Below, in pieces: positions 7,638 through 15,852 of a stretch of 27,024 nt of DNA. Source of the stretch: Legionella_A sp049239925 (GTDB taxonomy: Bacteria; Pseudomonadota; Gammaproteobacteria; Legionellales; Legionellaceae); the NCBI GenBank assembly GCA_049239925.1, contig JBMLTO010000059.1:1-27024 (forward strand), given 5' to 3'. How positions within the stretch are numbered: position 1 is the stretch's first letter; every line of letters starts with the position of its first letter. The notes under the pieces are model-generated. The model searched no databases. It was not told the DNA's origin and was given only the letters and a program-made list of their open reading frames with translations. Position numbers and translations under genes: made by a program.

Positions 7638-8582
7638 ATGATGAGCGTCTTAGTTTTAGTAGAACATGATAACCAAATGATGCAGGATACAACTGCCCAG
7701 GTTTTGTCTGCTGCTTTGCAGTTAGATGACTATATTGTTTTGCTAGTTGTTGGTTCTGACTGCAGTAGTGTTGCAGAACAAGCTGCTAAGCTTGTAGGTG
7801 TATCAGAAGTCTTATATGTAGATCATGCTTGCTATAGGCATCATCTACCAGAGAATATCTCTCAATTAATCGTTCATTTATCAGCTGATTTTGATTATAT
7901 CTTGGCACCAGCTAGTAATTTCGGAAAAAATATTTTGCCCCGAGTTGCTGCTTGCCTTGATGTAGCTCAAGTTTCTGATGTTATTTCGATGATTGATCAA
8001 CAAACGTTTACCCGTCCAATCTATGCTGGCAATGCTATAGAAACAGTAGAAGTTCTTAGTAAAAAGAAGCTGCTGACCATTCGTACGAGTGCTTTTATGC
8101 CCGTTTTATCACAGGACATTGCTTGTATCATCAATAAATTGGATCTTGTTTTTACGCAAGATAAGAGTACGTTTGTTGAAGAGACCATAAATCGATCTAG
8201 AAGACCAGAACTGAGCTGTGCAAAAATTGTAGTATCTGGCGGGCGCGGATTACAAAGTGCCACTCAATTTAAGCTGATTGAAGATTTAGCTGATACCTTA
8301 GGGGCTGCTATCGGTGCAACAAGAGCAGCAGTAGATGCTGGTTTTATCTCTAATGATCATCAGATCGGCCAAACTGGAAAAATTGTTTCACCTCATTTAT
8401 ATCTAGCAATTGGTCTTTCTGGTGCAGTGCAACATTTAGCTGGTATGAAAGATTCTAAGATTATTGTTGCTATTAATAAAGATGAAGATGCCCCCATTTT
8501 TCGAATCGCCGATTATGGTTTAGTTGGTGATTTATTTGATTTAGTTCCTCAATTGATTGATGCATTAAAAAAAAATAATTGA
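7638..8582 (+). CDS. etfA: Electron transfer flavoprotein alpha subunit (FAD-binding)
   Basis: The FAD-carrying subunit of ETF; 314 residues, normal length. The N-terminal adenine-nucleotide-hydrolase-like domain includes DYILAPASNFGKNILPRVAACL (86-107). The C-terminal FAD domain has the expected blocks: SGGRG (200-204), GATRAAVDAG (226-235), QIGQTGKIVSP (242-252) and the signature LYLAIGLSGAVQHLAGM (254-270) with KIIVAIN. The start is a tandem ATGATG. The second ATG, at 7641, has better spacing (seven bases) from GAGA at 7631-7634, so the protein may start MSVLVLVEHDN. It forms an operon with etfB. A 126-base gap separates it from ald; no convincing terminator was found there. Confidence 0.96.
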   Translation: MMSVLVLVEHDNQMMQDTTAQVLSAALQLDDYIVLLVVGSDCSSVAEQAAKLVGVSEVLYVDHACYRHHLPENISQLIVHLSADFDYILAPASNFGKNILPRVAACLDVAQVSDVISMIDQQTFTRPIYAGNAIETVEVLSKKKLLTIRTSAFMPVLSQDIACIINKLDLVFTQDKSTFVEETINRSRRPELSCAKIVVSGGRGLQSATQFKLIEDLADTLGAAIGATRAAVDAGFISNDHQIGQTGKIVSPHLYLAIGLSGAVQHLAGMKDSKIIVAINKDEDAPIFRIADYGLVGDLFDLVPQLIDALKKNN

Positions 8583-8708
8583 ATCTTTCATTATCAATTG
8601 GATCGTTTTCGTTAGCTGATGATGAAGTAATGTTAGTTTGATTTATACAATTGAAACATGAAGTGGTTCGATCCTCATTGTTGTATGGCATATTAAATAG
8701 GAGTTAAG

Positions 8709-9827
8709 ATGTTAGTTGGTGTACCAAAAGAAATTAAACCCCAAGAGAACAGAGTAGGTCTAGTTCCTGGAAGCGTAAGAGAAGTCATTCGTGCAGGAGG
8801 CCAGGTGCTTGTTCAATCTCAGGCTGGAATTGGCATAGGTTTTACTGATGAACAATATATTGCAGCTGGTGCAGTAGTTGTTGATAGTGCTGAAGAAGTA
8901 TATGCACGCGCTAATCTTATCGTTAAAGTGAAGGAGCCACAACCGTTAGAATGTTTGTCTTTGAGAGAAGGTCAGACCATTTTTACCTATTTGCATTTGG
9001 CTCCAGACCCTGAACAAACTCGCTTGTTAAAAGATTCGGGTGTAACGGCAATTGCTTATGAAACAGTTACTCAAGATGGTGGAGGACTACCATTATTAAT
9101 GCCAATGTCACAAGTTGCTGGACGCATGTCTATTCAGGCTGGTGCTCATTGCCTTGAAATGGCTCAAGGTGGTAGTGGTGTTTTATTAGGTGGCGTACCT
9201 GGCGTTGCTCCTGCGAATGTTTTAGTGATAGGAGCCGGCGTGGTTGGTACTAATGCGGTACGCATGGCTATGGGAATGGAAGCAAGGGTAACGGTAATCG
9301 ATAATTCATTAAATAGATTGTGTGAACTAGATTTTCAATTTGGTTCAAAATTAAATACAATTTATGCTACTGCAGATGCCATGGATTATTATGTCACCAA
9401 CTCTGATTTGGTTATCGGTGCTGTTCTTGTTCCCGGAGCTGCGGCGCCTAAACTTGTTTCGCGGTCAATGCTTCAGGCTATGCGTCAGGGGTCAGTTGTT
9501 GTTGATGTTGCAATTGATCAAGGAGGGTGTTTTGAAACGAGTCGTCCGACTACCCATCTTGAGCCTACCTATGTTGAGGAGGGTGTGACCCATTATTGTG
9601 TTGCAAATATGCCGGGTGCTGTTCCACGTACTTCTACATTTGCTCTTAATAATGCAACATTACCATTTGTGATAAGTTTAGTGAAAAAAGGTGTTAAACC
9701 AGCGTTATTAAGTGATAAGCATTTATTGAATGGTTTAAATATTCACCAAGGAATGGTTACATATGAAGCGATTGCTCAGAATTTAGGCTATTCCTATGTC
9801 ACTGCAGCTGAAGCGTTGTGTTGTTAA
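8709..9827 (+). CDS. ald: Alanine dehydrogenase
   Basis: Catalyses reversible NAD-dependent conversion of L-alanine to pyruvate and ammonia. The 372-residue length and residue numbering agree with the well-studied mycobacterial enzyme. The start is MLVGVPKEIKPQENRVGLVP. Substrate-binding Lys75 lies in KVKEP and catalytic His96 in TYLHLAPD. The NAD motif is VIGAGVVGTNA (173-183), with acidic D198 for the adenosine ribose. Asp270 lies in VVVDVAIDQGG. AGGAG (8699-8703) sits five bases before the ATG, a strong ribosome binding site that fixes the start. The lack of a transhydrogenase-type membrane partner and the specific catalytic triad argue against PntA. No Lrp/AsnC-type regulator gene lies beside it, although such regulators often control ald elsewhere. 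Confidence 0.97.
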   Translation: MLVGVPKEIKPQENRVGLVPGSVREVIRAGGQVLVQSQAGIGIGFTDEQYIAAGAVVVDSAEEVYARANLIVKVKEPQPLECLSLREGQTIFTYLHLAPDPEQTRLLKDSGVTAIAYETVTQDGGGLPLLMPMSQVAGRMSIQAGAHCLEMAQGGSGVLLGGVPGVAPANVLVIGAGVVGTNAVRMAMGMEARVTVIDNSLNRLCELDFQFGSKLNTIYATADAMDYYVTNSDLVIGAVLVPGAAAPKLVSRSMLQAMRQGSVVVDVAIDQGGCFETSRPTTHLEPTYVEEGVTHYCVANMPGAVPRTSTFALNNATLPFVISLVKKGVKPALLSDKHLLNGLNIHQGMVTYEAIAQNLGYSYVTAAEALCC

Positions 9828-9994
9828 TGATTCTATACGAGCTGACAGTTATAAGTTCTCTTGTCATTCTGTGCATGATACATAACAGTGGGCGTGCAGG
9901 TTGGCTGGAGACGAACTAGTCGATTATTGCTCTAGACAGGGTTGGTATATTCCAGTTACGGTACAGGCGGGGACGCCGATGACCGTGACATGAT

Positions 9995-10020
9995 ACAGGA
10001 TGATCCATCATCCTGTTTTA
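9995..10020. terminator. Rho-independent terminator-like hairpin after ald
   Basis: ACAGGATGAT (9995-10004) and ATCATCCTGT (10007-10016) are perfect inverted arms separated by CC, followed by TTT then A on the plus strand. In RNA the loop would open to about six bases on an eight-pair stem. The distance (~170 bp) from the ald stop is long for its own terminator, and the T-run is short. It may instead be a palindromic repeat that can act as a terminator. Confidence 0.45.
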
Positions 10021-10353
10021 ATGGGAATTTAAGGAATAGGGGTTCAAGGGGCAGCGCCCCTTGGCTTCAAAATCACTTGGTGTTACATATCCTAATGTAG
10101 AATGTAATCGCTGACGGTTATAGAAAACTTCTATATATTCAAAGATACTTTGTTTCGCTTGTTCACGAGTTTAATAATGTTTAAAGTACACCTGCTCAGT
10201 CTTTTGCTGCATTATCACCCAGCCTGCTAACGTAGCTTCAGGAACCCCTAATCCATCACCAATTTGTCTATAACTGCGACCACTTTCCAGATATAACTTA
10301 ACCGCATTAAGCTTAAATTCTTTATCATAACTTCTTGGATTACTCTTACTCAT
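10018..10353 (-). pseudogene. IS3-family transposase remnant, internally deleted (OrfA N-terminus joined to OrfB C-terminus)
   Basis: On the minus strand an ATG at 10353 opens MSKSNPRSYDKEFKLNAVKLYLESGRSYRQIGDGLGVPEATLAGWV. This is the N-terminal helix-turn-helix part of an IS3-type OrfA. Without any frame change the reading continues into KTEQVYFKHY, a stop (10171-10173), then TREQAKQSIFEYIEVFYNRQRLHSTLGYVTPSDFE. That second part is the end of an IS3 OrfB (the last part of the DDE integrase domain, after the catalytic Glu). The middle of the element, including most of the catalytic domain, is deleted, and the VYFKHY junction carries a nonsense codon. The frame runs on to a stop at 10018-10020, probably past the element's end. 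The fragment cannot encode an active transposase. I could not define terminal inverted repeats or target duplications with confidence. Confidence 0.85.
10045..10063. repeat. GC-rich hairpin inside the IS3 remnant
   Basis: CAAGGGGC (10045-10052) and GCCCCTTG (10056-10063) form a perfect eight-pair stem with the three-base loop AGC. It lies at the OrfB 3' end, close to the presumed end of the element. It has no adjacent T-run on either strand. It is probably part of the element's end or a REP-like hairpin. Confidence 0.5.
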
Positions 10354-10428
10354 TTACACACCTAAAAATGAAATAATATTATACATTTTGTTTGTGTTTA
10401 ATGTTTCAACTTTATGGTAGCAAGATCA

Positions 10429-12795
10429 TTAAAATAGGTTTTCCCTAAAGTTTTCATTAGCTAGTGAGTCACTAGCAGACCTATCTTCTTCGCTGGGAAT
10501 TTCATCATCGCGAAAATATTCTGAAATAGAGCTGCTGCTATCGCTGTCCTTCGTTACTAAGCCATTATTACGATTAATGTTAACTTTAATAATATTCTTA
10601 GGCTGTTTAAGCAGGTGCTCGGGTAAATCTTTCAATGCGATTTGCATAAAATCAATCCACATGGGCAATGCTAAACGAGCTGCATATTCATGAAGTGGAT
10701 GAGGGGTATCAAAACCTACCCATGCTGTGACTACCAAGTCGGGCGTATAGCCGGCAAACCAAGCATCGACTTGGTCGTTTGTGGTTCCGGTTTTACCAGC
10801 AATATCATGCCGATTTAGCACTCTTGCTGCTTGTGCAGTTCCTTCCTGTATAACACCCATTAGAGCGGAGTTCATTAAAAAGGCTATATCTTCTGGTATA
10901 ACTCTTGGTGCGTTATTATGATCTTGAGTTGTTAACTTTTCTTCACAATCAGCGCAAACCATCATGGGTTTTGCTTGTAAAAGCATCTTGCCATCATTAT
11001 CAGTAATATGATCTATCAGGTAGGGCTCGATACGATACCCGCCATTTGCAAATACTGCATAGGCAGCTGTTAAATCCATAGGGCTCACTGACAAACTACC
11101 CAGTGCTAATGATAGCGCCTTGGGCAAGGCTTCTTTACGGAAGCCAAAATTAGCAATGAAGTCAATCGCATAATCTATTCCTATGTCGTCGAGGATCCGT
11201 ATAGAAACAAGGTTACGAGAATGAACAAGTGCTTCTTTCAGACGTGTCGGACCATTAAATTTACGATTATCGTTATGTGGCCGCCAAGGGGTCGCTTGAC
11301 TGGGGTCATCAACAACAATAGGTGCGTCATTGACCAATGTCGCAAGAGTATAACCTTTATTCAGCGCAGCAGCATAAATGAATGGTTTAAAACTAGATCC
11401 TGGCTGTCTATCGGCTTGAGTTACGCGGTTAAATTTACTGCGTTCAAAATCAAATCCACCGACCAAAGCTTCGATCGCTCCCGTCTGTGGGTTCAATGCT
11501 ACAATTGCTGCTTCGGCTAGTGGAACTTGTGCTAGGAACCAATTGTCATTGTTGTTGCGAACGTAAACTATATCACCTTTACTAACAATTTGTTTTGCTT
11601 GAGTAGGTATCTTCCCAACCCATCCTTTTCTTAAGGCTGCTCTAGCCCAAGACATCCCTTGCCATGGGATGGTAATGTACTTTTTATTACGCCTTAATGC
11701 TGTCGCTTCTTTCTGTCCCACGGCAGTTATCAGGACTGGTTCTAGTTCATTGATTGGTTGATATTTTGATAAAGAGTTAACCATAGTATCAATGGTTGCC
11801 GCATGATCTAATTTGATATTACTTACAGGTCCACGATAGCCGTGGCGACGATCGTAAGCTAGAAGGTTTTCTTTAACGACATGATTGGCAGCATTTTGTA
11901 ATCGACCTTTAATAGTGGTATATACTTTGTAGCCTTTGGTATAGGCGTTTGAACCATAGTGATCATACAACGATTGTCTAATCATTTCAGCGACATACGG
12001 GGCGCGAATTTCAAGATTAGCACCATGATAATTGGCTTGTAATGCTTCCTTGATTGCTGTTTGGTATTCGTCTTTAGTGATGTATTTCTCATCAAGCAAA
12101 CGTTCAAGTACATGGTCTCGTCTTTTTTTTGCTGCAATAGGATTTGCAATAGGATTTTGCGTCGATGGCGCTTGTGGTAAACCTGCAATCATTGCCAGTT
12201 GTGCAAGGCTGAGCTCCTTAAGTTTTTTGCCAAAATATATTTTTGCAGCTGCTCCTACGCCATAAGCCCGGTTACCAAGGTAAATTTTATTTAAATAGAG
12301 TTCAAGAATCTTTTCTTTGCTAAGTTCATGATCTATTTTTATCGCCAACATAATTTCGTTAAATTTTCTCAAAAAAGTTTTTTTTCGGTTTAAGAAGAAG
12401 TTGCGGGCAACTTGCATAGTAATTGTACTTCCGCCTTGTGATTTTGTGCCTGTTTGAATCATTCTTACGGTTGCTCGTAGCAAACCAAAAATATCAACAC
12501 CCGAATGTTCAAAGAACCGTTGATCTTCAGTTGCTAATACAGCATGAACTAATGTGGGTGGAATATCTTCATAATTGACAGGAATCCGCCGTTTCTCACC
12601 ATACTCTTGAATGAGCAAACCATCTTGAGTGTATATACGTAAAGGAACTTGTAATTGCACTGATTTTAATGAATCTACATTCGGGAGTTGGTTTTCAACA
12701 TAAATATAAAGTACCCCTATACCGAATAGGATTAAAAAAATTAAACTAATCAATGCCCATAGGCCTTTACTCAAAAAATATCCTGCTTTCTTCAT
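10429..12795 (-). CDS. mrcA: Penicillin-binding protein 1A, bifunctional peptidoglycan synthase
   Basis: A class A PBP that polymerises and cross-links peptidoglycan in the periplasm while anchored in the inner membrane; 788 residues, within the family range. There is a short cytoplasmic tail and one membrane helix (about 11-33). The GT51 glycosyltransferase domain follows with ATEDQRFFEHSGVD (catalytic Glu90), QGGSTITMQ (120-128), the RKFNEIMLAIKIDHELSKEKILELYLN block and AGLPQAPS. An OB-like insertion domain lies near 330-420, characteristic of PBP1A. The transpeptidase domain has SxxK at Ser467-Lys470 (PGSSFKPF), SRN at 526-528 and KTG at 668-670. The C-terminal tail is acidic and Ser-rich. 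It is divergent from pilM, the same layout as mrcA and hofM in E. coli. No clear Shine-Dalgarno precedes the ATG. Confidence 0.97.
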   Translation of the reverse strand: MKKAGYFLSKGLWALISLIFLILFGIGVLYIYVENQLPNVDSLKSVQLQVPLRIYTQDGLLIQEYGEKRRIPVNYEDIPPTLVHAVLATEDQRFFEHSGVDIFGLLRATVRMIQTGTKSQGGSTITMQVARNFFLNRKKTFLRKFNEIMLAIKIDHELSKEKILELYLNKIYLGNRAYGVGAAAKIYFGKKLKELSLAQLAMIAGLPQAPSTQNPIANPIAAKKRRDHVLERLLDEKYITKDEYQTAIKEALQANYHGANLEIRAPYVAEMIRQSLYDHYGSNAYTKGYKVYTTIKGRLQNAANHVVKENLLAYDRRHGYRGPVSNIKLDHAATIDTMVNSLSKYQPINELEPVLITAVGQKEATALRRNKKYITIPWQGMSWARAALRKGWVGKIPTQAKQIVSKGDIVYVRNNNDNWFLAQVPLAEAAIVALNPQTGAIEALVGGFDFERSKFNRVTQADRQPGSSFKPFIYAAALNKGYTLATLVNDAPIVVDDPSQATPWRPHNDNRKFNGPTRLKEALVHSRNLVSIRILDDIGIDYAIDFIANFGFRKEALPKALSLALGSLSVSPMDLTAAYAVFANGGYRIEPYLIDHITDNDGKMLLQAKPMMVCADCEEKLTTQDHNNAPRVIPEDIAFLMNSALMGVIQEGTAQAARVLNRHDIAGKTGTTNDQVDAWFAGYTPDLVVTAWVGFDTPHPLHEYAARLALPMWIDFMQIALKDLPEHLLKQPKNIIKVNINRNNGLVTKDSDSSSSISEYFRDDEIPSEEDRSASDSLANENFRENLF

Positions 12796-12825
12796 ATTTA
12801 TTGGCTATTATTGAATGTTTTTGCG

Positions 12826-12831
12826 ATTATA
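12826..12831 (-). promoter_or_regulatory. Possible -10 box for mrcA
   Basis: A perfect TATAAT read on the minus strand, 31 bases before the mrcA start. No convincing -35 lies 16-18 bases further upstream, so this is a weak prediction resting on one hexamer in AT-rich DNA. Confidence 0.3.
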
Positions 12832-12981
12832 TCCCTATTTTTTGCTATTATGCGAATTATTCCAGCCTCGAGGTGATAAATCTGAGGACATATTTAGTGG
12901 AGTATTGAATTCCTAAATCGAATTGTTTTTTTGATGTTCAATTGGCTTTTTTTGTGGATATGGCTGCTGGTTTTTCAAAAC

Positions 12982-13009
12982 TTGTTAAGCTAGTATCGAT
13001 AGGCTTAAT
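12982..13009 (+). promoter_or_regulatory. Possible promoter for the pilMNOPQ operon
   Basis: TTGTTA (12982-12987) and CTTAAT (13004-13009), 16 bases apart, each match four of six consensus positions. They lie 36-63 bases before the pilM ATG. The divergent gap must hold a pilM promoter, but this exact site is only a suggestion. Confidence 0.25.
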
Positions 13010-13044
13010 AGGCATTGGGGTTGGCCGTTACAGGAGTTTGGCGT

Positions 13045-14106
13045 ATGAGGAAATTGTTTGAGAAGAAAGCTCGTGTAATGCTCGGTATCGACATTAGTTC
13101 TGCTTCCGTCAAAATAGTAGCCATCTCTGTTGATACACACGGTTTTTGTGTACGAGGATATGGCTGTGAGCCATTGCCTATTGGCACTATGGAGAGTGGT
13201 CAAATAAAAAACGTAGATGCTGTTACAAACGCTATAAAACTCATTATGACTAGAGCCTCTCTGCAATCCAGAGAGGCAGCTTTAGCTGTCCCTGACTCAT
13301 CTGCAATCAGTAAAATTATTCAGATCAACAATGCGTTAACAGAAACTGAGATTGAAGAAATGGTGGTTATGGAGGCGGATAAATATTTTCCTTATCCAAT
13401 CGATGAAATTAGCCTGGATTTTGAAGTCTTGGGGCCATCTTCTAAACATACGACAATGCAAGATGTTCTTGTGGTTGCGTCACGTGCACAAAATATTAGT
13501 AACCGTGTTGAGGCCGTAACGCAGGCAGGATTAACGGTTAAAATTGTTGATGTTGAATCGTATGCTATTGAGCGTGTTGGTGAATTGTTGTTAAACCGGA
13601 TGACTAATAATACAGCTGATAAGGTAGTTGCGATCATCGATATGGGTGCTGTCTATACGCGGTTTTTTGTGATGCATAAATCTAAGATTATTTTTTCACG
13701 TGAAGAAGAATTTGGTGGAAAATATTTAATCGATATGTTGCAGTATCATTATAACATGAAAGTTGATGAAGCTATTGAAGCATTGGAACAGAAGAAATTT
13801 CCAGATAATTTTGATAACGAAATTTTACAACCGTTCAAAGATCAAATTGTGATGCAAGTGAAGCGCGCTTTACAATTTTTCATGTCTACAGGGCAACATC
13901 CGGCAATTGACCATGTTTTCCTTGCTGGAGGTGTAGCTAAAGAGCCGGGAATTGCCCAGTTGGTTGAAGATAGCATCCATATACCGGTTGAAATAGCTCA
14001 GCCATTCGAGCAAATCGATTTGGCAAATACAATTCATAAAGAGCATCTTCGCGAAGAGGCTCCGAGACTATTGGTTGCTTGTGGGCTAGCACTACGAGCA
14101 TCTTAA
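13045..14106 (+). CDS. pilM: Type IV pilus assembly protein PilM (actin-like ATPase)
   Basis: A cytoplasmic actin-fold protein that docks on the N-terminal tail of PilN and links the pilus motor to the alignment complex. I chose the ATG at 13045, with AGGAG (13032-13036) eight bases ahead, giving 353 residues; a TTG ten codons upstream is also open but has no such site. The phosphate-1 loop is GIDISSASVKIV (14-25). The second nucleotide-binding block is VVAIIDMGAVYTRFFVM, and the adenosine motif HVFLAGGVAKEPGIAQLV lies near the C-terminus. Length and motif order match PilM. It begins a tight plus-strand run and is divergent from mrcA, as in other gammaproteobacteria. Confidence 0.96.
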   Translation: MRKLFEKKARVMLGIDISSASVKIVAISVDTHGFCVRGYGCEPLPIGTMESGQIKNVDAVTNAIKLIMTRASLQSREAALAVPDSSAISKIIQINNALTETEIEEMVVMEADKYFPYPIDEISLDFEVLGPSSKHTTMQDVLVVASRAQNISNRVEAVTQAGLTVKIVDVESYAIERVGELLLNRMTNNTADKVVAIIDMGAVYTRFFVMHKSKIIFSREEEFGGKYLIDMLQYHYNMKVDEAIEALEQKKFPDNFDNEILQPFKDQIVMQVKRALQFFMSTGQHPAIDHVFLAGGVAKEPGIAQLVEDSIHIPVEIAQPFEQIDLANTIHKEHLREEAPRLLVACGLALRAS

Positions 14107-14124
14107 ACTTAAATGAGCATAGCA

Positions 14125-14679
14125 ATGACTGCAATAAATTTATTACCTTGGCGTGAATTAAAGCGGGAAAGAGAAAAAAAACAATTTTTAAGTTATTTGA
14201 CGATTGGTGCGTTTATAGCAGCGATGATCATTTTTTTTATGGATTTATATGCACAACATCTAATTAAAATCCAGCAGGCCAGAAATAAATTACTCGATGA
14301 GCAGATTACCTTGCTAGATAGACAAGTCAAAAGTATTGCTGATATAAAAAAATTGCGTCAGGAACTTGTGGCAAGGATGCAAATCATTCAAAATCTTCAA
14401 ACGAGACGAGGATTGGTCGTCCATTTACTGGATGAATTGGTCAAAATAATGCCTGATGATGCGTATTTGGTCAGTATTGAACGTATTGATAGTCACGTAA
14501 CTGTGTTAGGTTTCGCTGCATCGAATGCCAGTATTTCTCAAATTATGCGCAAAATTCAAAATAATCCATGGATTCAAGATCCCCAACTGAGTGAAATCAA
14601 AAAAGCAAATGATGATAATAACAATCTTGAAAACCAGTTTAAATTGAATTTTTCCTTGACCAAAAAAACTAGAGATTAA
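14125..14679 (+). CDS. pilN: Type IV pilus inner-membrane protein PilN
   Basis: A bitopic inner-membrane protein of the pilus alignment subcomplex; its cytoplasmic tail binds PilM and its periplasmic domain pairs with PilO. I chose the ATG at 14125 (184 residues), because the protein then starts MTAINLLPWRE, with the PilM-binding INLLPWRE motif at 4-11, and a GAG lies seven bases ahead. An ATG four codons earlier (14113) lacks a binding site. One membrane helix lies at about 22-41, followed by a coiled-coil stretch (residues ~50-95) and a ferredoxin-like periplasmic fold. The stop TAA shares its last A with the ATG of pilO. Confidence 0.94.
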   Translation: MTAINLLPWRELKREREKKQFLSYLTIGAFIAAMIIFFMDLYAQHLIKIQQARNKLLDEQITLLDRQVKSIADIKKLRQELVARMQIIQNLQTRRGLVVHLLDELVKIMPDDAYLVSIERIDSHVTVLGFAASNASISQIMRKIQNNPWIQDPQLSEIKKANDDNNNLENQFKLNFSLTKKTRD

Positions 14680-15284
14680 TGGATATGAACTATCTCAATT
14701 TAAATGAATTAGCCTTAGATGATATCGCTCGATGGCCTTTTGCTATCAAAATAAGTACAGTTGTTGTGCTGGTTTTATTGTTAATAACGCTTGGTTATTT
14801 TTTGATTATCAATCAACTGTTTTTTCATTACACTGAGTTACAAGATAAAGAAACAGTTTTACGTTCAGATTTTGAATTAAAGCAGCATCAGGCATCTAAT
14901 TTGCAGGCTTATCGCAATGAAATGCAAATCATGCGAGAGCGATTTGGTAATATGTTACGCCAATTACCAACAGAAAATGAGATGCCGGGGTTACTGGAGG
15001 ATCTTTCGAAGACCGCAATTGCAAGCGGATTAACTATTGAGTTATTTGCGCCATCGAGCGAAGTAGAACATGATTTCTACTCGGAGTTACCTATACAAAT
15101 TTCAGCATTAGGAAATTATAGCCAGATAGCTATTTTTATAAGTCGTGTTGCGCAGATGAGTCGTATAGTGACAATGCATAATTTTACAATTACGAACCCT
15201 GATGTTGATAAACAAAAAAATAATTCTGGTGATAGGTTACAAATCAAATTAACTGCTAAGATTTATCGGTATCGTTCGCAATGA
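14679..15284 (+). CDS. pilO: Type IV pilus inner-membrane protein PilO
   Basis: The partner of PilN in the periplasmic alignment ring. The 201-residue length is typical. A short cytoplasmic N-terminus is followed by one membrane helix (about 24-46), a coiled-coil segment (HYTELQDKETVLRSDFELKQHQ) and the conserved RQLPTENEMPGLLEDLSKTAIASGL block, which is strongly PilO-like. The C-terminal half is the ferredoxin-like domain. The ATG overlaps the pilN stop by one base (TAATG), implying translational coupling; an ATG at 14685 is a possible alternative. It overlaps the next gene by four bases if pilP starts at 15281. Confidence 0.94.
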   Translation: MDMNYLNLNELALDDIARWPFAIKISTVVVLVLLLITLGYFLIINQLFFHYTELQDKETVLRSDFELKQHQASNLQAYRNEMQIMRERFGNMLRQLPTENEMPGLLEDLSKTAIASGLTIELFAPSSEVEHDFYSELPIQISALGNYSQIAIFISRVAQMSRIVTMHNFTITNPDVDKQKNNSGDRLQIKLTAKIYRYRSQ

Positions 15285-15847
15285 GGCATTTAGATGGAGT
15301 ATACAATTCAATGCATACCAGATCTTTAGGTATGAATAATTATAGGAGCCCTTTGTCCGGGTTCCTATTGATCTGTTGTTGTTTATTTGTTTCATGCTCT
15401 GATAATAATGCAGATTTAAAACGTTATATTTACGATGTTAAAACTCGACCGCCAAATCCCATAGAGCCTATTCCCGAATTCGTGATTCCGCCAAAATTTA
15501 GTTATCCCGAGAATGAATTAAGGCGCAATCCGTTCAAGCCAAATGTTTCTGAAAAACCAAAATTAGATATTTCTGCTCCTGATATGCATCGTTCAAAGCA
15601 GCCTTTAGAAGCCTTCTCTATCGATGTGTTAAAATTTGTTGGTGTTTTGCAAGAGGGTTCTGTTTTTTGGGGGCTGATTAATCAACCCAATGGCCTGGTT
15701 ACCAAGGTGAAGGTTGGCGATTATATGGGCAAAAACTACGGACGAGTTACTAATATTAATGACACTAGCATTGCGTTGGAAGAAGTTATCCAAGTTAATG
15801 GTCAATGGCAAAAAAGAAACTACATGATTAAGTTGTCGGAGAAATAA
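15281..15847 (+). CDS. pilP: Type IV pilus lipoprotein PilP
   Basis: An inner-membrane-anchored lipoprotein whose C-terminal beta domain contacts the PilQ secretin. A hydrophobic segment GFLLICCCLFVSC ends in a plausible lipidated cysteine (FVSC, near residue 39). It is followed by the Pro-rich linker TRPPNPIEPIPEF and the ELRRNPFKP motif typical of PilP. The C-terminal PilP domain begins KFVGVLQEGSVFWGLI and contains VKVGDYMGKNYGRV. The start is uncertain. The ATG at 15281 overlaps the pilO stop (ATGA) but gives an unusually long pre-signal tail. The ATG at 15311, with GGAG at 15296-15299, or 15332 would give a more normal signal peptide. Confidence 0.93.
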   Translation: MRHLDGVYNSMHTRSLGMNNYRSPLSGFLLICCCLFVSCSDNNADLKRYIYDVKTRPPNPIEPIPEFVIPPKFSYPENELRRNPFKPNVSEKPKLDISAPDMHRSKQPLEAFSIDVLKFVGVLQEGSVFWGLINQPNGLVTKVKVGDYMGKNYGRVTNINDTSIALEEVIQVNGQWQKRNYMIKLSEK

Positions 15848-15852
15848 TTTAC

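Larger units (their letters stand above)
9828..10428. other. 600-bp intergenic region between ald and mrcA
   Basis: The stretch 9828-9994 shows no credible gene or RNA. Next comes a terminator-like hairpin (9995-10020) and then a decayed IS3-family fragment (10018-10353). From 10354 to 10428 there is AT-rich sequence with no feature I can support. The ald and mrcA genes converge here, so insertion would have been tolerated. Confidence 0.7.

Noticed and set aside
8583..8708. GGATCG...CGATCC long-range inverted repeat and promoter before ald
   Set aside because: Six-base arms roughly 70 bases apart are expected by chance, and no paired -35/-10 boxes were convincing.
9828..9994. A small RNA or tRNA in the gap after ald
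   Set aside because: No cloverleaf, no conserved T-loop and no promoter-terminator pair could be recognised.
11221..11520. 99-codon plus-strand open frame inside mrcA
   Set aside because: It is antisense to the conserved transpeptidase region of PBP1A and its translation resembles no protein family; a shadow frame.
12985..13266. 93-codon minus-strand open frame over the pilM start
   Set aside because: It overlaps the pilM promoter region and coding start, has no ribosome binding site of note, and is a shadow of pilM.
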